Assembly (NCBI RefSeq): GCF_027627575.1
Contig: NZ_CP114065.1
Location: 5,146,001 to 5,210,000 of the forward strand
Length of the DNA: 64,000 nt
Direction of reading: 5' to 3'
Source of the DNA: Kribbella sp. CA-293567
Lineage (GTDB): Bacteria; Actinomycetota; Actinomycetes; Propionibacteriales; Kribbellaceae
How positions within the stretch are numbered: position 1 is the stretch's first letter; every line of letters starts with the position of its first letter. Positions 16,671 to 23,746 of the stretch are shown in pieces. The notes below the pieces were generated by a model. It did not search any database and had not been told where the DNA came from. It was given only the letters and a program-made list of their open reading frames with translations. The translations under genes were made by a program, and so were the position numbers.

Positions 16671-16852
16671 CCGCTGGTTCCGGCGACCAGGCGCACGACG
16701 AGCAGCGCGAACAGGACCCAGATCCCGTGGGCGAGCATGCCGCGGCCGACGGGCCCGATGGTGCGGGCGTGCTGATGGGCGAGGCCGGCGGCGTACCCGG
16801 TCTTGTAGACGATGCGGAACGCAGTTCGGCGGTTGAGCTTGGTCCTGGTCAC
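16667..16852 (-). CDS. Small membrane protein
   Basis: Protein of 61 residues with a basic N-terminal half and one C-terminal hydrophobic segment (GIWVLFALLVVRLVAGTSG), so probably membrane-anchored. It lies between the origin region and the terminase and overlaps the terminase start by 4 bp, supporting expression. Function unknown; no family recognised. Confidence 0.6.
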   Translation of the reverse strand: MTRTKLNRRTAFRIVYKTGYAAGLAHQHARTIGPVGRGMLAHGIWVLFALLVVRLVAGTSG

Positions 16853-16894
16853 GAGATGCCTCCATTGCGATGCAGATTGATTGACTCGGTTTCG

Positions 16895-17127
16895 TTATCC
16901 ACAGGGGTGAATCGCACCCCTGTGGTTGGCCGCCGCGATCAGTGGTTGTCCTATCTCTGGTTCCTATAAATCCTCATTGGTTCCTAGGGCCTGACGATTC
17001 GTACGCGTCCTGCGTACGAATCGTGCGCGTCGTGCGTACGATTCGTACGCGGCTGGCTGCACGATTCGTACGCAGTCACGGCGTCACCTTCCACACCTGC
17101 CGCCAACCCGATCCGGGGTTATCCACA
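16895..17127. other. Probable replication origin of prophage 1
   Basis: Two perfect TTATCCACA DnaA boxes (16895-16903 and 17119-17127) flank four copies of ACGATTCGTACG: plus strand at 16994-17005, 17038-17049 and 17061-17072, minus strand at 17013-17024, with 19-25 bp spacing. Also present are an 11-bp perfect hairpin (16899-16925, loop AATCG) overlapping the first box, and a relatively AT-rich segment with TGGTTCCTA repeated at 16958 and 16978. The cluster lies beside and partly within the replication-type gene at 17076. Repeats this dense do not arise from coding constraint here. Confidence 0.75.
16994..17072. repeat. Iterons, four copies of ACGATTCGTACG
   Basis: Identical 12-mers at 16994, 17013 (inverted), 17038 and 17061. 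The third copy is extended to a near-palindrome GCGTACGATTCGTACGC. They are the likely initiator-binding sites within the origin. Confidence 0.85.
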
Positions 17128-17417
17128 ACGCTTTTGATCGCGCCCGCGTCTTGCAGGGACGTGGTCACCCGGACGACCTCATCTCGGATGGTCTTCCGCC
17201 TTTTGGCTGCCTCGCCGCCCTCGTCGTGGGGGTCTGGCAGCTCGCGGCCGATCGCGAGGGCCAGGACCTCCCACCCGGCCCAGAAGGTCGCAGCGGGCTT
17301 GTCGGGGCCGCCCTCCTCGTCGCGAGCGGTTAGGGCCATCCGGGTGAGGATCTTGTATGGCTTGGCCGGCAGGTGCGCCCACTTCACGACGACGAGGCCG
17401 ACCAATTGAGCGCCCAT
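17076..17417 (-). CDS. Putative replication initiator (winged-helix type)
   Basis: Protein of 113 residues with a helical, winged-helix-like layout: KPYKILTRMALTARDEEGG, TFWAGWEVLALAIGRELP, RRKTIRDEVVRVTTSLQDAG, then a C-terminal wing (SGWRQVWKVTP). Similar small HTH proteins precede replication sites in small actinobacterial phages. Four iterons begin 4 bp past its stop codon and a DnaA box lies in its 3' end, which supports an initiator role. ATG at 17417 follows the HNH gene by 1 bp. The fold is inferred by eye. Confidence 0.6.
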   Translation of the reverse strand: MGAQLVGLVVVKWAHLPAKPYKILTRMALTARDEEGGPDKPAATFWAGWEVLALAIGRELPDPHDEGGEAAKRRKTIRDEVVRVTTSLQDAGAIKSVVDNPGSGWRQVWKVTP

Positions 17418-17418
17418 G

Positions 17419-17934
17419 TCAGGCGTCCGGACGATCCTCGAACAAGATGCCCCAGGCCCGACCCTGAGCGATGTGGCCGATGCGGCTTCGGTGCACGCCG
17501 TACCGGGCCGCGATCTCCTTGCGCGACAGCTTGCGTTCGCACAGGTGCGCGACGATCTCGCAGACCTGCTCAGGGGTGAGCTTCCATCCGTAGGTTCCGT
17601 CGCGCAGTCGGTCGCGCCGGTTCTCGCGCACCGTCCCCCACCTGACGTGCCACACGCAGTCGCGCCGGCGTGCCGGGCAGCGATGGCAGGCGAGCATGTC
17701 CGGGGCCGGTGCGCCCTCGGTCGCGATGAGCAGCATCATCCGGTGAGCCGGGTAGAACTGACCGACCGGCCACCGCGGGCCCAGCCAGAACTGTCCGTAC
17801 CCACCTGTGCTGAGACTGCCGGTCCAGAACCGGCAGCCGTTCGCGTCGGGAGGACTCACCTTCGACCAGAAGCGGCGACGGGCCTTTTCGTCGAGCTGCT
17901 CGACGACGGGGTCGAACCAGATCGCCGTCATCAC
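17419..17934 (-). CDS. HNH-type endonuclease-like protein with C-terminal HTH
   Basis: Protein of 171 residues. The N-terminal part (RRRFWSKVSPPDANGCRFWT; GGYGQFWLGPRWPVGQFYPA; HRMMLLIATEG) matches the His-Asn-His homing/HNH pattern of phage proteins, with a Cys/His cluster (LACHRCPARRRDCVWHVRWG). The C-terminal part (LTPEQVCEIVAHLCERKLSR, KEIAARYGVHRSRIGHIAQG) is a helix-turn-helix. The GTG start overlaps the upstream stop. It may act in recombination, as a free-standing homing-type nuclease, or as a regulator. Confidence 0.72.
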   Translation of the reverse strand: MMTAIWFDPVVEQLDEKARRRFWSKVSPPDANGCRFWTGSLSTGGYGQFWLGPRWPVGQFYPAHRMMLLIATEGAPAPDMLACHRCPARRRDCVWHVRWGTVRENRRDRLRDGTYGWKLTPEQVCEIVAHLCERKLSRKEIAARYGVHRSRIGHIAQGRAWGILFEDRPDA

Positions 17935-18221
17935 GCGTCCGCCCCGGCGCGCTGACCGGCCTTGGCGCGGCGAGCTCGGATCGACTTCGCGGTCAGGTCG
18001 GCATAGAACGCCTTGCGTAGGGATTCGGCACGTACCGGGTCGCCGTCAGCCTGTGCCAGGAACCGGGCGTCAGCGGCACGGCGGCCCGGTGCCGTCCGGG
18101 CCAGGCGGTCCGGGGTCGCAGCCCAGGACTTGTGAGCGTTCGCCTGTGCAGCAAGGCGAAGGATGGTGTCGACGGGCAGATCACTTGCACCGTCCGTACC
18201 CGTTCGGGTAGCGTCGTTCAT
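17931..18221 (-). CDS. Hypothetical early prophage protein
   Basis: Protein of 96 residues, unknown function. The sequence is helical and Arg/Ala-rich (TILRLAAQANAHKSWAATPD; RAADARFLAQADGDPVRAES; LRKAFYADLTAKSIRARRAK), ending in a basic tail, and so probably nucleic-acid-binding. An operator-like palindrome (18197-18210) lies within its first codons, suggesting that the real start or the control region overlaps here. It is first in the tight operon leading to the HNH and replication-type genes. Confidence 0.6.
   Translation of the reverse strand: MNDATRTGTDGASDLPVDTILRLAAQANAHKSWAATPDRLARTAPGRRAADARFLAQADGDPVRAESLRKAFYADLTAKSIRARRAKAGQRAGADA
18197..18210. promoter_or_regulatory. Operator-like palindrome 2 (TACCCG-TT-CGGGTA)
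   Basis: Six-bp arms with a 2-bp centre at the 5' end of the early operon. Its core TACCC-N4-GGGTA is shared with sites 1 and 3. Confidence 0.5.
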
Positions 18222-18242
18222 GATTGATAGACCTCTCGCAGG

Positions 18243-18383
18243 TCAGCTCAGGCCCGGAGCGGAACAGCTCGCCTTGCAGGTGCTGTAACACCTACTCGAC
18301 GACCCGCCCCGGGCCTTCGCTATTCGGTTGTTGTAGCGCCATGCTGCACGGCCTCCCGGCACTTCAGCAACCTTGATCCGCAT
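18243..18383 (-). CDS. Small hypothetical protein
   Basis: Possible 46-residue protein starting MRIKVAEVPGGRAAWRYNNR, with an Arg/Lys-rich middle and three Cys near the end (RCYSTCKASCSA). It lies between the integrase and the early operon, where an excisionase might be expected, but no excisionase pattern is clear. Palindrome 3 sits 8 bp upstream of the ATG. The ribosome-binding site is weak, so the call is tentative. Confidence 0.35.
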   Translation of the reverse strand: MRIKVAEVPGGRAAWRYNNRIAKARGGSSSRCYSTCKASCSAPGLS

Positions 18384-18390
18384 GTTGGAC

Positions 18391-18410
18391 CCGTACCCAA
18401 ATGGGTACGG
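18391..18410. promoter_or_regulatory. Operator-like palindrome 3 (9-bp arms)
   Basis: CCGTACCCA-AA-TGGGTACGG: perfect 9-bp arms with a 2-bp centre, the best copy of the shared TACCC-N4-GGGTA element. It lies between the integrase stop and the small ORF start. Confidence 0.6.
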
Positions 18411-18439
18411 TCTCCTTCCCTGCAAGGGATTCGGGCATC

Positions 18440-18456
18440 CGTTGCCCAGGGCAACG
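18440..18456. terminator. Weak hairpin after the integrase gene
   Basis: CGTTGCCC-A-GGGCAACG, 8-bp arms, 8 nt downstream of the integrase stop. The loop is too short for a classical hairpin and there is no T-run, so it may be a binding site instead. Confidence 0.3.
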
Positions 18457-18463
18457 CGCGTTC

Positions 18464-19363
18464 TTAGATGTCGCCGAGGTCGAGCTTCTGCGCCTCAGCA
18501 GCCGCCCGGACCGACGCAGTCGCGCGGGTGTAGCGGTCGAGCATCGAACGACTCGACCAGCCACCGACAGCCATCGCCCCGCCCTCGCTGCCGCCCGCCT
18601 CCAGCCACCGCATCGCCCAGGTGTTCCGCAGTTGGTGAGGGTGGAACTTCACCACTCCCGCGGCCTCAGCGCGGGCCCCTAGCGTCTTGTGAAGGGCCCG
18701 GTACCCGAAGCCCGGACCTTGCTGCCCGAGCCACAGACGGGCGCTCCCGGCGTGCTTGTGCTGCCTGCGCAGTCGGAGGTACCGGTCCAGTGCCTGAGCG
18801 GTCTTCGGACCGAAGGCAACAATGCGACCCTTGCCGCCCTTGCCTCGGCGGACGACTGCGGTACCGGCCTTGACGTTGATGTCCTCGACGCCCAGGGCGA
18901 CGACCTCGCCGGCACGAGCCCCCGTCTCGGTCATGAACCTGATCAGCGCGTCATCCCGTACGCCGGTGAAGGTGCGCCGGTCGCAGGTCTTCAGCATGCC
19001 CTGTAGCTCGTCGACGGTGAGGGGCTCGACGACCTTGACGTCGATCTTCGGGGACCGCAGGCCGAGCAGTACGTCGACCGGGTGCGCCGCGGGTTCCTCC
19101 TCGGCGAGCCACGTCGAGTAGAGCCGCACTGCGAGCAACCGGGCTCGGGCGGTCGACGCCTCGGCCCCGTCTTCGAGTAGGTCGATGATCCAGAGCTGAG
19201 CAGCTCGGCGGCTGATCTCGTCGGCCTGGTCGTTGGCCTTGCACCACTCGAAGTACAGCCGTACGCCGGTCAGGTAGTTCGACACGGTCGCCGGGCTCTT
19301 GCGCTCGGCACGTAGTGACAGCTCCCACGAATCGACCAACTCGGATGCACCCACGGTCGCCAC
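18464..19363 (-). CDS. int: Tyrosine-family site-specific integrase (prophage 1)
   Basis: Integrase of 299 residues for prophage 1. An N-terminal SAM-like core-binding domain (about 1-95, SPATVSNYLTGVRLYFEWCK) is followed by the catalytic domain with Arg150 (TETGARAGE), Lys near 175, His243 and Arg246 (HPHQLRNTW), Trp269 in the His/Trp position and Tyr278 (MLDRYTRA). All key residues are present, so it is probably active. GTG start at 19363. The upstream DNA (19364-19500) carries the inverted and direct repeats expected of an attachment arm. No separate excisionase is recognised. Confidence 0.95.
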   Translation of the reverse strand: MATVGASELVDSWELSLRAERKSPATVSNYLTGVRLYFEWCKANDQADEISRRAAQLWIIDLLEDGAEASTARARLLAVRLYSTWLAEEEPAAHPVDVLLGLRSPKIDVKVVEPLTVDELQGMLKTCDRRTFTGVRDDALIRFMTETGARAGEVVALGVEDINVKAGTAVVRRGKGGKGRIVAFGPKTAQALDRYLRLRRQHKHAGSARLWLGQQGPGFGYRALHKTLGARAEAAGVVKFHPHQLRNTWAMRWLEAGGSEGGAMAVGGWSSRSMLDRYTRATASVRAAAEAQKLDLGDI

Positions 19364-19365
19364 CT

Positions 19366-19500
19366 CAATATCTGCACTCGGAACGCCATGCCAGATATTC
19401 AGCGAGAGGGCGAGAGCAAATATGTGCTCACTACCTGCGGAAACGTGGCCGGATGACCCATCTTACGGGTGCAGATAGCAAGTCGCTACTCGCACCCGTC
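19366..19500. other. Attachment-arm region upstream of integrase 1
   Basis: Contains AATATCTG (19367-19374) and its inverted copy CAGATATT (19392-19399), TATCTGCAC (19369-19377) and its inverted copy GTGCAGATA (19469-19477), and an 8-bp stem ACGGGTGC/GCACCCGT (19465-19499). A related AATATC-C-TGCACTC occurs at 3704-3717 at the other end of the prophage. These look like integrase arm sites; the crossover core is not resolved. Confidence 0.45.
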
Positions 19501-19527
19501 TACGGTAGCCCTCGACGGGTGGAGAAT

Positions 19528-20796
19528 GTGCAGGTGCCAAGACTCCCAGGACTTGTCGTCACCGATCACGTGTTCACCGTGCCGCTCGATCACTCGCAGC
19601 CGGGCGGGCCGACCATCGAGGTTCTGGCTCGTGAGGCCGTTGCCTCGGCCAAGGTCGACGCTGATCTGCCGTGGCTGGTGTACCTGCAAGGCGGCCCGGG
19701 TTCCGGCGCGCCTCGGCCCATGGCGGCCAGTGGCTGGATCGGCCGCGCCACTCAGGACTACCGGGTGCTGCTGCTCGACCAGCGCGGCACAGGGCGCAGT
19801 ACTCCGGTGACGGCCCGTACTGCGTCCAAGCTCGCGCCCGCCGAGCTCGCGGCGTACCTGCGACACTTCCGCGCCGACTCCATCGTGCGAGACCTGGAAC
19901 TCATCCGGGCGCAGCTCAGTCCGGGGAAGCCGTGGACGACCCTCGGCACGAGCTACGGCGGTTTCATCACGCTGACCTACCTGTCGCTGGCGCCGGAGGG
20001 TTTGCGCACCTGCCTGATCACCGGCGGCCTGCCCGGCCTCGACACGACGGCCGACGAGGTCTACAGCCGCACCTATCCACGGGTGCGCGGCAAGGTGGAG
20101 GCGTTCTACCAGCGCTATCCCGAGGACGTCGACCGGGTGGACCGGATCGTCGACCACCTGCGCGCCCACGACGTACGGCTGCCGGATGGTGACCGACTGA
20201 CTGTCCGGCGCTTCCAGACACTCGGCTTCGGCCTCGGGATGGGCGACTATGCCGAGACCCTGCACTGGCTGCTCGACGAGGCGTGGGACGGCGACGTACT
20301 GGCGGCCAAGTTCCTCTATGGCGTGATGAACCAGACCTCGATGGGCCTGAGCCCGATCTTCGTCGTGCTGCACGAGTCGATCTACGCGCAGGACACGCGA
20401 CCGACACGCTGGGCCGCCTCCCGGCTGCGGCCGTCGTCCTTCGACCGGGAGGCGTCGCCGGTGCTGCTGACCGGCGAGATGATCTACCCCTGGATGCTCG
20501 ACGAGATGGCGCTGCTCCAGCCGTTCAAGGAGGCGGCCGAACTGCTGGCTTCGGCGACCGACTGGACTCCCCTGTACGACGTAGCGCGGCTGGAGGCCAA
20601 CCGCGTACCGGTGGCGGCTGCTGTCTGGCATGACGACATGTACGTCGATGCCGGGTTGTCGCTGGAGACGGCGGCTCGGGTCGGCAATCTCAAGACCTGG
20701 GTCACCAACGAGTGGGAACACGATGGTGTCCGGGTGTCGGGCGGCGTCGTACTGGATCGGTTGCTCACCCTCGCGGCAGACCTTCCGCAGGTTTGA
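19528..20796 (+). CDS. S33 family peptidase / proline iminopeptidase-like hydrolase
   Basis: Alpha/beta-hydrolase of 422 residues, peptidase S33, removing N-terminal residues (often proline) from peptides, probably cytosolic. Motifs are the oxyanion-region GGPG (55-58), DQRGTGRS near 84-91, the nucleophile Ser142 in GTSYGGF, and C-terminal Asp/His candidates (HDDMYVDAG, NEWEHDGVR). The GTG start at 19528 is chosen because GGTGGAG lies 4 nt upstream; upstream in-frame codons run into the prophage attachment region and lack family similarity. The next gene begins 8 bp downstream. Confidence 0.92.
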   Translation: MQVPRLPGLVVTDHVFTVPLDHSQPGGPTIEVLAREAVASAKVDADLPWLVYLQGGPGSGAPRPMAASGWIGRATQDYRVLLLDQRGTGRSTPVTARTASKLAPAELAAYLRHFRADSIVRDLELIRAQLSPGKPWTTLGTSYGGFITLTYLSLAPEGLRTCLITGGLPGLDTTADEVYSRTYPRVRGKVEAFYQRYPEDVDRVDRIVDHLRAHDVRLPDGDRLTVRRFQTLGFGLGMGDYAETLHWLLDEAWDGDVLAAKFLYGVMNQTSMGLSPIFVVLHESIYAQDTRPTRWAASRLRPSSFDREASPVLLTGEMIYPWMLDEMALLQPFKEAAELLASATDWTPLYDVARLEANRVPVAAAVWHDDMYVDAGLSLETAARVGNLKTWVTNEWEHDGVRVSGGVVLDRLLTLAADLPQV

Positions 20797-20804
20797 GGGG
20801 CAGG

Positions 20805-21929
20805 ATGAAAATCAGCGCGGGCGAGCTCAACCGGGCCACGCTGGCCCGGCAGTTTCTGCTGGAGCGGGAGGCGCTGGACGCCGTCGAGGGCACCCTCCGG
20901 ATCGTCGCGATCCAGGCGCAGCACCCGGCCTCGCCGTACCTTGCGCTGTGGAACCGGCTGGTGTCCTTCGATCCAGGTGAGCTGGATGCGGCGTTCGCGG
21001 CCGGGCAGGTGGTGAAGGGGACGCTGCTACGGCTGACGCTGCACGCGGTGCATGTCGACGACCACGCGCCGTGGCACCTCGCGATGCAGCCGACGATGCG
21101 GTCGCGGCTGACTCAGGCGCGCTCTGGCGGGCTGCCGCCCGAGGAAGTGCACAAGCTGGTCCCGCGGCTGCAGGACTTCCTGGCGGAACCCCGCGGCAAC
21201 ACGGAGATCGAGGACTGGCTCAGTTCGCATCCCGGAGTCGTCGGCAAGGACGTGTGGTGGTGCCTGCGCTGCTTCGTCCCGATGCTGCACGTCCCGACCG
21301 GTGGACCGTGGTCGTTCGGTCAGCGCCCGGCGTACGTCGCCACGGACGCGGCGCCGTACTCGGTCGAGCAGTCCGATGCCGCGCTGGAGACTCTGGTCTG
21401 GCGCTACCTGACCGGTTTCGGTCCCGCGTCGATCGCCGACATCGCCCAGTTCACCTCAGTTCAACGGACCCGCACGCGCGCCGCTGTCGAGGCGTTGCGA
21501 TCGAGGCTGCTGATCTTCGAGGGACCCGACGGCAAGGACCTGTACGACGTACCGGACGCGCCACTGCCGTCGGCAGACACCCCTGCTCCCCCACGGTTGA
21601 TGCCGATGTGGGACAGCACGCTGCTCGCCTACGACGACCGGACCCGCATCGTCCCCGCGGAGTACAAGACCGTCGTCACCCGCACCAACGGCGACGTGCT
21701 GCCGACCCTGCTGATCGACGGCCACGTCGCCGGCGTCTGGCGTCCTGTTGCCGAGGGCATCGAAGCCACGGCCTTCCGCCCCTTGCCTCGCACAGTCTGG
21801 AAGGCCCTCGAAACCGAAGCCGCGAGTCTGCTCGCCTTCCTCGCCGACCGCGACCCCGGCGTCTACACCCGCTACGGCCGCTGGTGGTCCACCCTCCCGG
21901 CCGCCGAAACCCGCGTGCTGGCGGGCTAG
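20805..21929 (+). CDS. AlkZ-like winged-helix DNA glycosylase family protein
   Basis: Protein of 374 residues of the HTH_42 (winged-helix DNA-binding) family, which includes the crosslink glycosylase AlkZ. The family's Gln-X-Gln element is visible as IQAQH (Gln37, Gln39), followed by SPYLALWNRL. C-terminal wings include TRTRAAVEALRSRLLIFEGP and TLLIDGHVAGVW. A role in removing damaged or crosslinked bases is likely from family knowledge. ATG at 20805 follows GGGGCAGG, 8 bp after the peptidase stop, so it is probably cotranscribed. Confidence 0.85.
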   Translation: MKISAGELNRATLARQFLLEREALDAVEGTLRIVAIQAQHPASPYLALWNRLVSFDPGELDAAFAAGQVVKGTLLRLTLHAVHVDDHAPWHLAMQPTMRSRLTQARSGGLPPEEVHKLVPRLQDFLAEPRGNTEIEDWLSSHPGVVGKDVWWCLRCFVPMLHVPTGGPWSFGQRPAYVATDAAPYSVEQSDAALETLVWRYLTGFGPASIADIAQFTSVQRTRTRAAVEALRSRLLIFEGPDGKDLYDVPDAPLPSADTPAPPRLMPMWDSTLLAYDDRTRIVPAEYKTVVTRTNGDVLPTLLIDGHVAGVWRPVAEGIEATAFRPLPRTVWKALETEAASLLAFLADRDPGVYTRYGRWWSTLPAAETRVLAG

Positions 21930-21940
21930 GGCGATACGCC

Positions 21941-22294
21941 TTAGTCGACGCAGAGGCAGAAGGGGTGGCCCGCGGGGTCGAGGAAGACGCGGAACTTGTC
22001 CCCGGGTTGGTGGTCGTGTTTGGTCGCGCCGAGGTCCAGGACGGCCGCTTCACCCGCGTCGAGGTCTTCGACCATCACATCGAGGTGGACCTGTTGCGGC
22101 ACGTCCTGGCCCGGCCAGACGGGTGGTCGGTAATTCTCCACCGGCTGGAAGCAGATGCACTGCCCGTCGCCGCGCACCTCTCCCCACTCGGCGGAGGCCT
22201 TCACCTCCCACCCCAGCAGGACGCCGTAGAACTTTGCCAGGGCGGCAGGGTCGGGGCAGTCGAGAACGAAGCTCGGAAACCGTGCGATAGCCAT
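21941..22294 (-). CDS. VOC (glyoxalase/bleomycin-resistance) family protein
   Basis: Protein of 117 residues with two betaalphabeta modules of the vicinal-oxygen-chelate fold: FVLDCPDPAALAKFYGVLLG then VHLDVMVEDLDAGEAAVLDL, ending DPAGHPFCLCVD. Candidate metal ligands are the conserved His of VHLDV and a C-terminal acidic position. ATG at 22294 gives the normal N-terminus. It is convergent with the AlkZ-like gene. The substrate cannot be predicted. Confidence 0.88.
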   Translation of the reverse strand: MAIARFPSFVLDCPDPAALAKFYGVLLGWEVKASAEWGEVRGDGQCICFQPVENYRPPVWPGQDVPQQVHLDVMVEDLDAGEAAVLDLGATKHDHQPGDKFRVFLDPAGHPFCLCVD

Positions 22295-22341
22295 GTTCGG
22301 CACGGTACCCAGCTATCCGGACGTATGGCGTCCGCGATGGA

Positions 22342-23658
22342 TCACCAATAGGCATTGAGATCGGCTATCAGGTTGCGGACCGCGCCTCCTTCGGGCTTCT
22401 GGTAGAAGTCGAGGGCGACGTAGTTCGGCTTGCGACCCGCGACAGGACCGCAGACCCGGCGGACGCGGTCGGCGAGCTTGCTGCCGTTGTCGGCACCGGC
22501 GGCCCCCTCGGAGGGGATGTCGCGGTAGTGGTTCATCGAGTGCAGCCGACGGAAGCCGGGCTCCTCCTTGGCCAGCGGCACCTCGTCCCAGCGGCTGTAG
22601 CACTGGATGTCGCCGCCGCCGGAGCCGAGGGACCAGTAGTTCTCCGCGGTCCAGTCGCGGTCGAACATCACGCCGTACGCGTCGCGGCCGGAGCGCTGCG
22701 AGAAGACCAGCAGTCTTCTGTTCTGAGCCACCAGCTCGGAGATCCTCGGCCACCCGTTCTGCCGTACGCCGGCCTGTGCCGGGTTGAAGACGCGGTCGGC
22801 GAACCCGTTGACCCGGGCAACGGCTGCTCGCAGCTCCTCGATACTGGTGTAGTCCTCGATGAACAGGGTGACCACCGCGCCGCGATCGGCGTTCAGGAAG
22901 TCGACCACGTCCTGCAGACCGGCCGTCAGGGTCCGCTCGTTGCCCCAGCAACTCCCGTGACACATCCGGACGTCACCCTGATAGACATGGGCGTCGAGCT
23001 GCAGCCCGCGAACGCCCTGGGTGAGCTGATCCTTCAGCCGGTAGGACTGATTCGGGAAGCGTCCCCAGAATCCCTCGTCGGTGTTGGCCATCGCGTTGTG
23101 CGACGTCAGGAACGTGACCTGGTCGAGCCGGGGATCCGCAGGCATCGGCCGGCGCGGTACCTCGGCGGTGTGGACCAGCCACTCGGCCGCGACTCCGGAG
23201 CCTTGGCCGATGACCAGTCCTCGCCCGTTCGACGGGCTCGTGGCCACGACCTGGAGGTACCCACCTCCGGGTTCCCTGATCCTGAACCGGCCACCGAGAT
23301 CCTCGAAGTCCCACTCGGCCAGGATGTTCGAGCAACTTCTGAGCACCACTCGCGCCTGGTCCCGCCCTACGCACCAGGCCTGATTGCCGACCAGCTTGAC
23401 CTTGTGGTGCTCACCTTCACGCACCACCTGCCACTGCTGAGCGACCGATCCGTTCCCGGGCCATTCCTGGATCTCCCGCCCATCGGTCGCGCCACCACCG
23501 TCCAGGTCGACCACGCGCCCGTTGGGCACGCTCACGATGACCACCGCGCCGCCGGCCGGCTCCGCCGCGGAGCCGGCCTGCGCCTGCACCGTGCCGATCG
23601 CGCAGACTCCTGCGAGTACCGCGGCAGTGAAAACTCGGACCGAACGAAGAACCGTCAC
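22342..23658 (-). CDS. Secreted PI-PLC X-domain protein with ricin-type lectin
   Basis: Secreted protein of 438 residues. A signal peptide covers about 1-30 (VFTAAVLAGVCAIGTVQAQA). A ricin-type beta-trefoil lectin (about 38-165, GRVVDLDGGG, QQWQVV) is followed by a phosphatidylinositol-specific phospholipase C X-like domain with His187 (TSHNAMA), His224 (LDAHVYQG) and His234 (MCHGSCW). It probably cleaves a phospho-head-group outside the cell, with the lectin binding carbohydrate. GTG at 23658 is preceded by GGAGGT 4 nt upstream. Genes on both sides are unrelated. Confidence 0.88.
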   Translation of the reverse strand: MTVLRSVRVFTAAVLAGVCAIGTVQAQAGSAAEPAGGAVVIVSVPNGRVVDLDGGGATDGREIQEWPGNGSVAQQWQVVREGEHHKVKLVGNQAWCVGRDQARVVLRSCSNILAEWDFEDLGGRFRIREPGGGYLQVVATSPSNGRGLVIGQGSGVAAEWLVHTAEVPRRPMPADPRLDQVTFLTSHNAMANTDEGFWGRFPNQSYRLKDQLTQGVRGLQLDAHVYQGDVRMCHGSCWGNERTLTAGLQDVVDFLNADRGAVVTLFIEDYTSIEELRAAVARVNGFADRVFNPAQAGVRQNGWPRISELVAQNRRLLVFSQRSGRDAYGVMFDRDWTAENYWSLGSGGGDIQCYSRWDEVPLAKEEPGFRRLHSMNHYRDIPSEGAAGADNGSKLADRVRRVCGPVAGRKPNYVALDFYQKPEGGAVRNLIADLNAYW

Positions 23659-23746
23659 AGGCACCTCCGACGTCACACCCCGATCCGGCTGGGCGGTGCG
23701 GATCCCGGGCGTCCCGCACACAGCGTGCCCAACTGTGCGCACCCCG

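Larger units (their letters stand above)
3700..19500. mobile_element. Prophage 1: compact siphovirus-like prophage
   Basis: About 15.7 kb between exonuclease III and the S33 peptidase gene. Contents are a tyrosine integrase at the right end, HNH proteins, a replication-type gene and origin, terminase, portal-protease-capsid, connectors, tail tube, frameshifted tail chaperones, short tape measure, minor tail proteins, fibre, holin-like gene and an XRE regulator. All structural genes are on the minus strand; two small genes at the left end are on the plus strand. No endolysin was found. Exact ends are uncertain because no long direct repeat is visible. The size is like the smallest known actinobacterial siphophages (for example Rhodococcus phage RRH1, about 14 kb, from memory). 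Confidence 0.92.

Noticed and set aside
19315..19527. Longer N-terminus for the S33 peptidase
   Set aside because: These codons cover the prophage attachment-arm repeats and show no family similarity; GTG at 19528 has a better ribosome-binding site.
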